From contig JAOANR010000011.1 of assembly GCA_030278955.1 (NCBI GenBank), forward strand, positions 34,438,701-34,502,700: DNA of 64,000 bases, read 5' to 3'. The DNA comes from Hygrophila difformis. Its lineage: Eukaryota > Streptophyta > Magnoliopsida > Lamiales > Acanthaceae. Position 1 is the stretch's first letter, and each line of letters opens with the position of its first letter. The notes under the pieces were generated by a model. That model did no database searches. It saw nothing but the letters and a program-made list of their open reading frames with translations, and was not told the DNA's origin. Below are positions 1 to 10,102 of this stretch, piece by piece. A program made the translations under genes and the position numbers.

Positions 1-6
1 AAATCC

Positions 7-327
7 ATGTTCCTATTGAGCTCCAAAGAGATGCCTCTAATAAATGAAGGTCTTGGATTACTTTGCAAGTTGAGCTCCAATAAATCAATTTTTCTATCAA
101 CTCGGTACAAAGTTATTCCATGTTACTCTTTCAGACGGCTCTTCCATCATCCTTTCAGAACTATGGATGAGACATATTTCTGTTCAAAGGAGGAGCACGA
201 AGAGGATTTATTGGATAGTTGGCCGCTGGAGGACTATTCTCAGCGTGATATAACTTGTATTCGATGCATAGCTTCTATTGAATCTCGTGTTGTATATTTA
301 CAAGCACCAGGGTTTCTAATATTTTAA
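7..327 (+). CDS. Unrecognised 106-codon ORF
   Basis: An open frame of 106 codons with no domain that I recognise. It is Cys/Ser-rich near the start and has an acidic patch (EEHEEDLLDSWPLED) in the middle. It lies just left of the duplicated repeat that marks the edge of the Ulp1-type element, so it may be flanking sequence, an outer part of that element, or chance. Nothing shows a promoter or splice context. Coding status is doubtful. Confidence 0.15.
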   Translation: MFLLSSKEMPLINEGLGLLCKLSSNKSIFLSTRYKVIPCYSFRRLFHHPFRTMDETYFCSKEEHEEDLLDSWPLEDYSQRDITCIRCIASIESRVVYLQAPGFLIF

Positions 328-367
328 GTTTTTAGTTATTTCCGAAACTTTTTTTCGGTTACAATTA

Positions 368-628
368 TTTCCGAAACTTGATTCTATTGAATCAAGTAAT
401 TGTTTTAAGTTTGTTTTAGAATTCAGAGATGTAATTGATGCAATTCAGCGATGACTGTATATTTATGTCAGTGACGGAACTTGATTCTATTGAATCTCTT
501 GCACGTAAGTTTTTTAGGTTTGTTTTAGAATTCAGCGATACCCATTATGCAATTCAGAAATGACCATAATTTATGTCAGCGATGACTTAATTCAGCGATG
601 ACTATGACTTTATAATTCAGCGATAAAA
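368..628. repeat. Left subterminal repeat array (TTCAGCGAT motif)
   Basis: A unit of about 110 bp occurs twice in tandem. Each copy begins near GAACTTGATTCTATTGAATC (from about 375 and from 478) and continues through GTTTTAGAATTCAG. Within and after it the motif TTCAGCGAT(A/G)A recurs near 443, 531, 575, 591 and 617, with looser variants between. The same motif in reverse orientation (ATCGCTGAA) fills 16,405-18,250 on the other side of the Ulp1-type gene. Short motifs clustered at both ends in opposite orientation are typical of transposase-binding subterminal repeats in CACTA and some Mutator-like elements. I could not define terminal inverted repeats. Confidence 0.45.
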
Positions 629-853
629 AATATTTAATAAAAAATAATCGTGTAGTATTTAATAACAAATAACAGTGTAGTATTCATCATATAGTATTTA
701 ATAGAAAATAATTGCCATTTTTTATTTTAGTTTATCACAGTCGTTATTGTCTTTAGGGCTTTTTCAACGATTTTGCGATTTTTCGAGCGTCTACGGCGGC
801 TCTGATCAGTGAACGGTGAATGGTGAACGGTGATTCTTTGTTTTTTCTGAAGA

Positions 854-1540
854 ATGGCTGAAAATGTTCATACTCAAGTGTGTTGCGTTCCCTCTAGCGT
901 TTGTCTGTTAAATAAAATCCTGAACGAGATTGACGGAGATGGGAGGAAAGAGTTTATTCATGAAACTTGCTTTAGTTTTCTTCTTATGTTCAATATGTGT
1001 ATGCTTAAGCTTGACCCTGTGATACTCTCATTAATCAGTGGAGCATTCAGGAAGAATGTTTTATTATTGATAAAAACCGTCAATGGAGGTTTTCAGATGA
1101 AGATATTCATAAAGTGTATGGATTGCCATGGGGAGTCGATAAACTTATAATAGATTTGAAGAATAATGAGATTGGTTATGATTTTGCTGATAAATTTTGT
1201 GACAAGTATTCTCTTATTAAGAAGGATCCTAATCGAATACCTGTTAAGGATCTTAGAACTATTCTAGAGAATAAGAAGAATATTGAAATTCCATTGGACG
1301 ACTACTGGAGGATGTATGTCTTGTTTGCTATGCAGAAAGTCTTTACTCCTAACTCAGGGAGAGTTGTAAACAAAAGGTATCTTCAGTTTCTTAGATCTCC
1401 GGATGAAGCTTTAAGGTACAATTGGTGTCTTCATATTAGATAATTTCTGATCAAATCTCTGAATGACTATAAGGCAAAATTGGATAAGGGAACCAGTGCT
1501 CATGCATGCCCCTGTGGAGACCTGTTTTGCTTAATGGTAA
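854..1540 (+). pseudogene. Ulp1-type transposon gene, 5' exon(s), broken
   Basis: This is the first coding block of a plant transposon gene of the class that ends in a Ulp1-like (C48) cysteine peptidase. Two overlapping frames join around 1,030-1,120. The first starts MAENVHTQVCC; the second carries the family-like stretch DEDIHKVYGLPWGVDKL, then AMQKVFTPNSGRVVNKRYL and HIR. The frame change near 1,030 and an in-frame TAA at 1,441-1,443 are breaks, because the same frame continues after the stop with FLIKSLNDYKAKLDKG up to a GTAATT splice donor at 1,541. Partners further right are the exon at 1,655, the repeat-rich exon interrupted by the LTR element, and the peptidase exons ending at 16,310. 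The match to this transposon gene class is from memory of motifs, not a search. Confidence 0.5.
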
Positions 1541-1654
1541 TTTTATAATTGTGTTTGTTATGCGATTTATATTGTTATGTGATTTATATTGTTGTTTTTT
1601 TTAATATGGTCATTGTTTGTTGATTATGTATCTTGTTTGTTTCTGTTTTTTCAG

Positions 1655-1912
1655 CACATGTTTTTTTATTACTATGAGCGTGAAGAGATTCATTTGGTTG
1701 GATTTACATGCAAAAGGGATCGATACTTGGAAATGATTGATATTTGGAAGGTTTTCCCTAATGCAAAGTATCCAGATATTGACTTTAAGAAGAAATCGAG
1801 GGCTGTGAAAAGGGTAACTTCAGATGACGATCCCCTAATTAATACTTTTGTTTCTGATCTAAATAAGAAAAGGAGATTAAGAGGTGGAAAAGAAGTGAAA
1901 ATGAGTGTGTGA
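1655..1912 (+). pseudogene. Ulp1-type transposon gene, second exon
   Basis: An exon follows a polypyrimidine-rich acceptor ending TTTTTTCAG at 1,654. It reads HMFFYYYEREEIHLVGFTC, then YLEMIDIWKVFPNAKYPDID, and ends in a basic stretch (KKRRLRGGKEVK) before TGA at 1,910-1,912. Joining CPCGDLFCLM of the previous exon to HMFFYYYER gives a sensible hydrophobic continuation, which supports the intron 1,541-1,654. Downstream frames still encode Asn/Glu-rich peptide repeats (NASANE-like), so this stop is probably another disabling lesson of decay rather than the natural end. No catalytic residues occur here. Confidence 0.45.
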
Positions 1913-2159
1913 ATGCTAGTGCAAATGAACCAACTGTCAATCTTTCTAGGAGTGTAGATGCAGAGGAGATGAGCAGTTAGGTGAAAATGAGGATTTGAAT
2001 GCTAGTGGAAATGAACAAGCTGTCAATCTTTCTAGCTTGCACTCTATGTATTCACCGTGCATGAAGCTAATGCAAATGAGACAATTGATTCTGAATCAGT
2101 TGTCCATCTTTCTGCTCACACAATGGACTCTATTGTGAACATTGCTTGCCAATATAGGG

Positions 2160-2410
2160 AAGTTGATGCTTTAGACAATGTTGATCCTCTCATTGAAGCA
2201 TCCCCAAATGATGTTGATCCTGTTCAACCCCTTGCTTGTGTTGATCCACTCATTTGATCTTCCAACAATTCTGTGGATCGCCATGAAGCACCCCCAAAAG
2301 ATGTTGATGGTTTAGGCGATCCTGTTCAATCCCCTGCTCGTGTTGATCCACTCATTGGATCTTCCAACAATTATGTGGATCGCCATGAAGCACCCCCAAA
2401 TGATGTTGAT
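2160..2410 (+). repeat. Tandem coding repeat (DVDPL / VDRHEAPP units), left part
   Basis: Degenerate repeats of about 50-125 nt encode recurring peptides: DVDPLIEASPNDVD, VDPLI, VDRHEAPPKDVDGLGDPVQ, VDPLIGSSNNYVDRHEAPPNDVD. The frame is broken by TGA at 2,255-2,257. The array is cut at 2,410 by the LTR retrotransposon and resumes at 14,112 with a related unit (DALGDRVQP) followed by a 21-C run. It belongs to the low-complexity linker between the N-terminal exons and the peptidase exons of the Ulp1-type gene. Confidence 0.55.
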
Positions 2411-5173
2411 TGTAACACCCGAGGAAAAACAAATTCAAATTGTTTTGAACTACGTCATGACTTGATCCCTTCACAGGGTACGTAGGCAGCTTAGAACTAA
2501 TTTCTAAGTTCAGTCACGAAATAAATCACAAAATACATCACGAATTAGATCACAAGGACGATAGGAGGTGTTGGAACCAATTTAGACTAGGCTAAGTAGG
2601 ACACGGAAATGTTGCGAGCGATAAGCCGGACTCGTAACCAGATTAAGGAGAAGATTCTGAAACGAAGACGACCCAGGGAATCGAGCTAACACGTAGAAAA
2701 CCGATAGGGGAAAGCGAGGGAAGACCCGACGGAACACGCGGATCGCCGAACCGGCCGGTCCGGCCGGCCCGCGCTGTCCGCGCGCCGCCGCGCGGCCACC
2801 GCGCGGCCAAGGGCGTCGCGACGCCAGGCCTGGCACGCGTGCTCCGCACGACCATAGGGGTGGGTGCGCGCCACCTCCGCGCCAAAGGGGCTGAAGGTGT
2901 AATCTTTCCATTCGGGGGTGATTTTCTTGCCTAAATTACAATTCCCTTCGAGGGAAACCAAATTCCAGCCTTAAGGAAGGCTTAAGGGCGGCTGGGGAGC
3001 CTCAAAAGCCCTAATCCCACAGAAACCCATCCCCACCATACTTACAAACTCCCTCTCCAAGCCAAACTCTCCCGACGAAGCTTTCCGGCGAACATTCCGG
3101 CGACGACGAGGTGAACGGGATTGAGCCACGGCTTCATAGAACCTTGGTAAGTCTTAATATAGCGTTCCATCAGTCCATGAGTCTCCGAAACTCGAATTCT
3201 AACACTATTTCCTTACTACGATTTCATGTCGGAAAACGAACAAAAAGCGATCGGAGAAGTTGGCCGTTCGTCGTGACCCTAGGACGTCCGGAAACCCAAT
3301 CCAGCGACCCTATCATCATTCTAAGTAAGTTAAAACCTTACTCACAAATTTTCGTGGTTGTTTGTTGTTTAAATCTCGAGATATGGGCTTGTAACAAAAA
3401 TCGGTTTTCAAAAACCCTATTTTCGTCCAATTTTAAAGACTCGCCAAAAACTCGACTTTCGGGAATTCAAACCGAAAACTTTTCAACATAAAAGTTGTTC
3501 CTAACACCTTTATCTATCTGTGTCCAAATTTCAGCCGTTGACATTAAGTTTTGCTATCCCAAATTGCGCCGTGAACTTTCTGTATCGAACCGAACGTTTT
3601 AAACTGTGACAGATTCCTTCATTCAACTTGATGCATGTTTTTCACCCATTTTTCGAATGATTTAACCTTGCATTCCTAAACAAAAGTTGTAGATAATTGT
3701 GTCTAGATTATGCATATAAAATTTCACGGATTTTGGTTTTCATTTGATATGTCAAACGGCCGAGTTTTTAAAACTGTTTTGAAATCGTTTTAAGGGCCAT
3801 GAGTATGCAGTGAGTTGCACTCGATTTTTGAGTACCAAGAATTCATTATTTCCAAATTCTTAAAACATAAAAGTTGTTCCTTAACGTGTTGTGTAGTTAC
3901 TGTAAAAATTTCACATCGATTGGTTTTGAAATGAATTTTTAATCGGCGTTGCACGAACCTGTGACGAAAACAGTTTTTAAGACATAAATTATTCTTTGCA
4001 ATAAATTCGAATTTCAACTCACTTCGGAACCTTATTTCCAAAAACTTAAAACATGAAAGTTGTTCGTGTGTGTGCTTTTGAATTACTGTAAAAATTTCAG
4101 AATTTTTGGAGAAAAGACGAATTTTTAATTAAGAAAGGCGTAAACTGCCTCGAATAGGATTTTTCGAACTTGAGAAAACTCGAACTATGAAAACGCGATA
4201 TCGACCATTTGATGACTTTGAAATACGAACTTTCGAAAAATCCCGTTCACTAGGCTGAGCCGATCTTCATACTATCATTATCTTTGAGACTGCCTCGTTA
4301 GTGGTCTCCTTACTATCTGAGATTGCCTCGTTAGTGATCTCGCGCGCTGTATTTGTGGATCGCCTCGTTAGTGGTCCTACTATCTTTTTGGATCGCCTCG
4401 TTAGTGGTCCTACTATCTTTGAGACTGCCTCGTTAGTGGTCTCCCATTGTTTGGACTGCCTCGTTAATGGTCCTATGTTGAGATTGCCTCGTTAGTGATC
4501 TCCCGGTATGGTGTCCTCTTCTTAGTCTACGGGATGAAAAGTAAAAGACTTGTGTGAGTGTTTCATTATGCTTAAATCGTATTTATCATGTCTTTAATTA
4601 TGTATTTAAAATTTATGCATCTTAAATTATGCTTTAAATTACGCTTTTAAAATTAAGTCCTTTAATCATGTTTTTCCGCCGCTAATAAATCATGTATTCC
4701 TAAATTCTCGTACGGTAAGCGAAATCTTTAGTTTAAACACTTGTGACCCCTTTTATTTGTAGTTAGGGATTAACTTACTCAGTATATTTTTATACTGACA
4801 ACCGTTGTCATTTTCCTTTTTTTTTTACAGAGTACGTCGAGTGACGCATTGCATATGCACTTGGGGGAAATCATAACGGACATTTTAAATTTCTGCATCG
4901 TACTGTTTTTTACCGGGTCTGTTAAACCCGAGGTTTTGGCCATGTTGGCCGTGATTTTACTTTCCGCTGCACTTACTTTATTTATTTTCCGCGTATGATA
5001 ATTTCTACTATCGTACTAAGTATTATAAATTTCCGGACTAAATCTTGAAATGTTTTAAATCTTTTTCATACCCACAAGCCTTGCATTTCCTTAGCGAGCT
5101 CGGGAAGCCGTGTCTTGCTAGGGAAATGCGGCGGTGACATCCCGGCCTGGGTTATCAAATCCGGGGTGTTACA
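2411..5173 (+). repeat. 5' LTR of chromovirus 1
   Basis: The 2,763-bp LTR starts TGTAACACCCGAGG and ends GGGGTGTTACA. The copy at 11,349-14,111 has the same length. It holds a very GC-rich block (about 2,740-2,880) with the inverted repeat CCGGCCGGTCCGGCCGG, four degenerate modules spaced about 185-195 bp apart (3,482-4,110), and a seven-hairpin array (4,286-4,502). ORFs predicted inside it on either strand are chance readings, since they recur unchanged in the other LTR and match no protein I know. Confidence 0.93.
4286..4502 (+). repeat. Array of seven short stem-loops in the LTR
   Basis: Seven tandem units share the loop core GCCTCGTTAGT, each flanked by 5-bp inverted arms. The arms change together: GAGAC/GTCTC (units 1 and 5), GAGAT/ATCTC (2 and 7), GGATC/GGTCC with one G-U pair (3 and 4), and GGAC/GTCC with an inner T-G pair (6). 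Pairing is kept although the sequence differs, which points to selection on, or origin through, a folded RNA or cruciform. The function is unknown. Confidence 0.7.
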
Positions 5174-5176
5174 AGT

Positions 5177-5189
5177 TGGTATCAGAGCC
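5177..5189 (+). promoter_or_regulatory. Primer-binding site, initiator-Met tRNA
   Basis: TGGTATCAGAGCC lies three bases after the end of the 5' LTR. It is the standard complement of the 3' end of plant initiator methionine tRNA and marks where minus-strand DNA synthesis starts. Confidence 0.93.
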
Positions 5190-5518
5190 CGGAAATTTTT
5201 TTTTTTAAAGCTACTACTATTATTTTAAACCATTATTTTTAAACCCAAGTGCGATTTCTTTTAAAACTATTTATTTTGACTGCTAGTATTATTTTTAAAC
5301 CAAAAGTCTATAATCCTTTTTTTACATAGCCCAAAATCTTAGCCAAAGAAATATTAAATTTTGGCCCACTATAGAGGCTCAACCTTTAGCAATTTATTTC
5401 AAACTAAATTTTTATGGGGAAGGGACTTGCACTTGCATGTTGCATATAGATTTAAATTTGTGCATATCTTAACCTTGCCTGAAAAATGTCTGACTTTAAC
5501 CTACCTTGTTAACAATAG

Positions 5519-6046
5519 ATGGCTTCCCCAAACGTGAACATGATCAACCTACTAATGAGGTTGATTGAAGCATACCTCGAATCTCCCCAGAACGTGAACA
5601 ACTTCAGACTAAGGGTAGAGCAAATGGAAACTAACTTGGGCCACCTAACTAATCTGGGCCAAGCAGGATATCAAGATATAACCCAACTCCAAAACCAAAT
5701 CAACGAACTCCAGACCCGCGAGACTGAGCTTCGGACCCAGATGGACGACGTAGAGACCCAAGCAGGGGTCTTGGGACATCAACTGCATCACCTGAAGGAT
5801 GATCTGCTCCCACCTGCCCCACTCAACCCAGGAACTCCTCCTGTAACTAGCCTCGTTATTGACCCCGCCGCTGTCCCTGCAGCCGTCCAAACCCCAGTTG
5901 CTATCATTGATCCTGCTCCTGTTGCTGGGCCCAGTTGGCCAGCCAGCCCAGTGTTCCGCGGGCCCCTTGGCACGGGCACCATCGAGGAATCAAGTGATGA
6001 GGATGACCCCATGGAGGACCCGACCACCTACCCTTCGCAGGATTAG
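5519..6046 (+). CDS. Extra ORF before gag, coiled-coil protein
   Basis: A complete 175-aa ORF in the sense strand of chromovirus 1, between the primer site and gag. Residues about 25-110 are Leu/Gln/Glu-rich with heptad-like spacing (DITQLQNQINELQTRETELR, then MDDVETQAGVLGHQLHHLKDD), indicating a coiled coil. Residues 110-160 are Pro/Ala/Val-rich, and the tail is acidic (EESSDEDDPMEDPTTYP). No enzymatic motif is visible. Gag starts 356 nt downstream, so it would need its own translation, reinitiation or splicing. The other chromovirus here has an ORF in the same place with the same character (38,299-38,628), which argues that this is a real element gene. Its role is unknown; a structural or Gag-associated part is a guess. 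Confidence 0.65.
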   Translation: MASPNVNMINLLMRLIEAYLESPQNVNNFRLRVEQMETNLGHLTNLGQAGYQDITQLQNQINELQTRETELRTQMDDVETQAGVLGHQLHHLKDDLLPPAPLNPGTPPVTSLVIDPAAVPAAVQTPVAIIDPAPVAGPSWPASPVFRGPLGTGTIEESSDEDDPMEDPTTYPSQD

Positions 6047-6402
6047 AGATTTTTGATGCATTATTCCCATTGTTCTCCTTTTCTATTTTCCCAAACTATT
6101 TTCAGGATCTTTGCTACTTGTCGCTTGTATCGAAACAAAAACTTCTACTGGGCAATAAAGTCACAAACACTTATTTTATACACCATCTTTATATCTTAAC
6201 AAAGCGCCGACAGACAAACACCGCATCTATTTCTGCATAACAAAACGACAAGTACCTCAAACCCTAAAACCCTAAACGACTGAATGAATAAATGCAAATA
6301 CTGACCAACTCCTGATAAGCACCATACAATTCAGCAAAACCCTTTTTTTCCCACACTTTATCGAATCTCCCTGAACTTTACACCTTCCTTGGTTGTAACA
6401 GG

Positions 6403-7584
6403 ATGGCACCCCGAGGACGACCAAGGACCTTCCCTGCCACCCCCAACACCCACGGCACGCCGGGACAACCCAATGAGCAGGCACCTAACGCGGAGATGCC
6501 GAATCCGGCAGGACCAATGCCCAACCCTGCGGAAGGGCGAATGAGAAATATGGAAGAATTGCTAATCGCACTAGGTAATGCTTATGTTAACCAGGGTGGA
6601 GCTGCCGCGGCGCCACCACCGGAAGCGAGGATCAACTACTTGGCTGCGGTGAACCCCTACCGGCCTCCTTACTACGTCGGGGAGGAAGACCCCGCTAAGC
6701 TGGAGGAATGGTTGAGAACCTTCGACAAATTGCTAAAGGCGGTGAGATGCCCGGAGGGGGAGAAGGTCCACGTGGCCTCGTACTATCTGGGTGGCGAGGC
6801 CGACGACTGGTGGCAGGCTACCCAAGGGAAGCTGGCAGAGGATGATGAACCTTACTCGTGGAACGAGTTCATGGAGTTACTCCGGGAGCGCTTCTACCCG
6901 ATGAGTACTAAGGCAGCACTGTACGAGGAGTTCTCCTCCCTGAAGCAAGGAGAGAAATCTGTTCAAGAGTACTATGCACGGTTTAAGGAGTTGGTGAGAT
7001 TTGCGCCCAGGATGGTACCTACTGACGGGGAGAAGGCGCAAAAGTTCGAAATGGGATTGAACTTGTCGATTCGAGAGGTGATCACTGGAGTTAACTACCC
7101 GGACCTGCAATCTGTCTACGATCGGGCAGTAGCAGTAGCACGAGTGCAACAGCTAAAGAGGAAGGCTGCTGGGGAATCTAGCCGAGGGGCGCAAGGCCCA
7201 GATAAGAGGAACAGGGATAACTGGACAAGCAACACTACTGGCGGGGACAACTTTCGGCGCGGGCCGAACGGGAATGCTCAGAACAACAATGGTCGGAATG
7301 TCAACCAAGGAGGACGAGTGCCGCCGTGCCCAAGGTGTGGCAGGCCGCACCTGGTGAGGAGATGCCCTTAGATGGGCGAGTGCTTCCGGTGCGGCCGAAT
7401 TGGCCATCGGAGGGAGGAATGTCGAACCCGACTCGAGAACATCACGAAAAGAGAAGACTTGATCATTGGACCTAACGAGCCGTTCGACCAGGGAGGTAGG
7501 AATGGCAACAATCAAGGATATCGGCCTCCTCCGAATCCGAACCAACGCCCTCCGAACCAGCAGCAAAACGCAAACCCCAAATCA
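6403..7584 (+). pseudogene. gag: gag of chromovirus 1 (stop between zinc knuckles)
   Basis: Gag builds the virus-like particle and binds element RNA. After a Pro/Asn-rich leader, the retrotransposon Gag domain runs at about residues 75-220 (PPYYVGEEDPAKLEEWLRTF, DDWWQ, RERFYPMS, QEYYARFKELVRFAP). A first knuckle CPRCGRPHLVRRC has the spacing C-x2-C-x3-H-x4-C. TAG at 7,369-7,371 then ends the ORF, but the same frame continues at once with MGECFRCGRIGHRREEC, a normal C-x2-C-x4-H-x4-C knuckle. The frame is lost again near 7,578-7,584, where one base too many in a C/A run moves reading into the protease frame. The sister element here has gag-pol as one frame, so both events are damage, unless the frame change is programmed. 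Confidence 0.8.
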
Positions 7585-9821
7585 AAACCAGCCAGCCAAT
7601 CAAGGGAGGCCGATGGGGAGGTTGAACGTGATCAACCAGGCTGACATACCCGCGCAGGGTGACGTGATGGCAGGTACCTTCCATGTCCTAAGTACTCCAC
7701 TTAGAGTCTTATTTGATTCCGGAGCCAGTTGTTCGATTGTATCTTCGAGAGTCGTAACTGAACTAGATCTACCTAAGTGCGAGATAATTAGCTTAGGCAT
7801 CCAACTGCCCTCTGGAGAAGTAATAGCATGCTCTAAACGCTACAATGGAATACCTATAGTGATAAAGAACGTAGAGTTTTTCGCAAACTTGGTAGAGTTC
7901 AACGTCAGAGACTTTGACGTCATACTAGGAATGGATTGGCTAACCCGGTATAAGGCCGTGATCGAGTGCCAAAAGCAAAAGATCACGCTGTCGAAAAGTA
8001 GGGGGAAAAGAGTCATCTTCTACTCTCAACCCCCTAAGAAATCTAACAAGATAGTCAACGTCCTAGAGTTAGGTAGCCTAATGCGTAAGGGCCACGCGCT
8101 ATACGCATGCTACGTTCACAACCTCGAGGCTGAAGGAGTAAAGATAGACAACATTCCGGTGGTGAGAGAGTACCCGGATGTGTTCCCAGAGGACGTTCCT
8201 GGCATGCCCCCTGAGAGGGATCTCGAGTTCACCATAGATCTCATCTCGGGAACGGAACCTGTATCAAAGGCTCCTTACCGCATGGCACCGCCGGAGATGA
8301 AGGAGCTAAAGGAACAGCTCGAAGAATTGCTGGAAAAGGGATATATCAGACCGAGTACGTCTCCATGGGGAGCACCGGTCTTGTTCATCAAAAAGAAGGA
8401 TGGGAGTCTGAGACTGTGTATCGACTATAGAGGACTTAATCAAGTCACTATCAAGAACAAGTACCCGTTGCCCAGAATCGAGGATCTGTTTGACCAGCTG
8501 AAGGGAGCTACTGTGTTCTCCAAGATCGACCTACGTTCGGGATATCATCAGCTGCGAATTGCTGAGAAGGACATCCCAAAGACAGCGTTCAGGACTCGCT
8601 ATGGACACTACGAATTCACAGTACTGTCATTCGGATTGACGAACGCCCCGGCGATGTTCATGAACCTCATGAACAACGTGTTCCGAGGACTATTAGATCA
8701 ATGCGTAGTGGTATTCATAGACGACATCTTGGTCTACTCAAGGGACGAGGAAGAACATTCCGAGCACTTACATAAAGTGCTGAGGATCCTCCGAGAAAAT
8801 CAGCTATATGGGAAGTTGTCCAAATGCGACTTCTGGCTGAGGAAAGTAACATTCCTTGGGCATATGGTATCCGCCAGCGGAGTGGCGGTAGACCCGGCAA
8901 AGATCTCGGCTGTAACCGAGTGGGTACCACCGAAGAGCCCAACGGAGATAAGAAGTTTTCTCGGACTGGCGGGCTACTACAGGCGATTTGTCCAAGACTT
9001 CTCCAAAATCGCCCGCCCATTGACCCAACTGCTGAAGAAGGGGGTGAAGTACGACTGGACTGGCGAGTGCGAAGCCGCATTCCAGGAGCTGAAGAAACGA
9101 CTTACCACGGCGCCGGTGTTGGCGTTAGCATCAGAGGATGGAGACTTCGAGGTGTATAGCGACGCCTCGAGAGAAGGACTGGGATGCGTACTGATGCAGG
9201 ATCAAAGAGTCATAGCGTACGCATTACGACAGCTGAAACCGCACGAGCAAAACTATCCGACGCACGACCTGGAACTGGCCGCGGTCGTGTTCGCCCTGAA
9301 AATCTGGAGACACTATCTCTATGGGCGGAAGTGTCGGATGTTCACCGACCATAAGAGCCTCAAGTACATATTCACGCAAAGAGAACTGAACTTGAGGCAG
9401 AGGAGATGGTTGGAACTGAACAAAGATTACGACCTGGAAGTCGCGTATCACGAGGGCAAGGCCAACGTCGTGGCCGACGCCTTGAGTCGGAAGGCGCAAC
9501 ACGTCACGAACTCACTGGTGATACCGGCCGAATTGTACAGAGATTTGGCAAAATTAAGCCTGGAACTGGTGCATCCCGGTACGGTAACCGTGGTCGTCAA
9601 CGCGATGGTAGTAAGCCCTACCGTATTCGAAGAGATACGACTCGCCCAGTCGAGTGACGAACAGATGGAGGAAATAAGGAGAAGCATTGCCGAAGGAAAG
9701 GCAGTAGATTTCCAGATTCACGAGGACGGGAGCATCCGCTTCAGGGGAAGATGGTGTATACCGCAGGAGTCCGCGGATCTAAAGAAGAAGGTGATGGAGG
9801 AAGGCCATAGCACCCCCTACT
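7585..9821 (+). pseudogene. pol: pol of chromovirus 1: protease, RT, RNase H, start of integrase
   Basis: The polyprotein copies element RNA into DNA. In order: aspartic protease ([11 protein letters not shown]), reverse transcriptase ([45 protein letters not shown] with the catalytic DD), RNase H ([36 protein letters not shown]), then the integrase N-terminal His (GHSTPYS). After TPYS, near 9,821, homology stops. The frame runs on through foreign sequence to a stop at 9,923-9,925. The same region in the sister element continues with the second zinc-binding His, so here the HHCC finger is broken. Apart from this the domain order and motifs are complete. Confidence 0.88.
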
Positions 9822-10102
9822 CGGGTAGAGTCGCAATTGCTTCGCTAGCTCTTAGAGAAGGTGCTAAATTAATAGGCGCGGGGAAAGCTGCCTTATGTAG
9901 TTACCTGCTCTTTCATCGAGATTAGCGAATTAGGGTAGAAGATCTAATAGAATTCGAATCAGATTCGAGGGCTACGCTAATCCTTCTTTGCTATTACTTT
10001 CAATATCTGCTGCCAACCCTCTTTGAAGGAAGAACTCTGGGGAAGGTTCTCCCTAATTATGCTTCCGGATTGACTTCTTTAGGAGTTTTTCCCGCAAGGA
10101 CT
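9822..10102 (+). other. Foreign segment inside integrase, possibly mitochondrial (atp9-like)
   Basis: About 280 bp with no counterpart in the sister element separates TPYS from KKNYWWPNMKREV and replaces the roughly ten residues normally between them. It is richer in GC than the flanking host DNA. One frame reads [14 protein letters not shown], which resembles the start of plant mitochondrial ATP synthase subunit 9 (family form LEGAKxIGAGAA). There is no clear target duplication or terminal repeat, so filler DNA captured at a break repair is more likely than a transposon. The mitochondrial origin is a suggestion from this short match only. Confidence 0.4.

Noticed and set aside
2582..2961. 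Overlapping Arg/Gly/Pro-rich minus-strand ORFs in the LTR
   Set aside because: They arise from the GC-rich island, recur in the other LTR (11,520-11,899) and overlap in three frames. No domain or splice context.
4301..4495. 64-codon ORF in the LTR
   Set aside because: It simply translates the hairpin array.
4286..4502. CRISPR-like repeat array
   Set aside because: Nuclear plant LTR sequence. The spacers are short and related, and the repeats are themselves hairpins that vary together.
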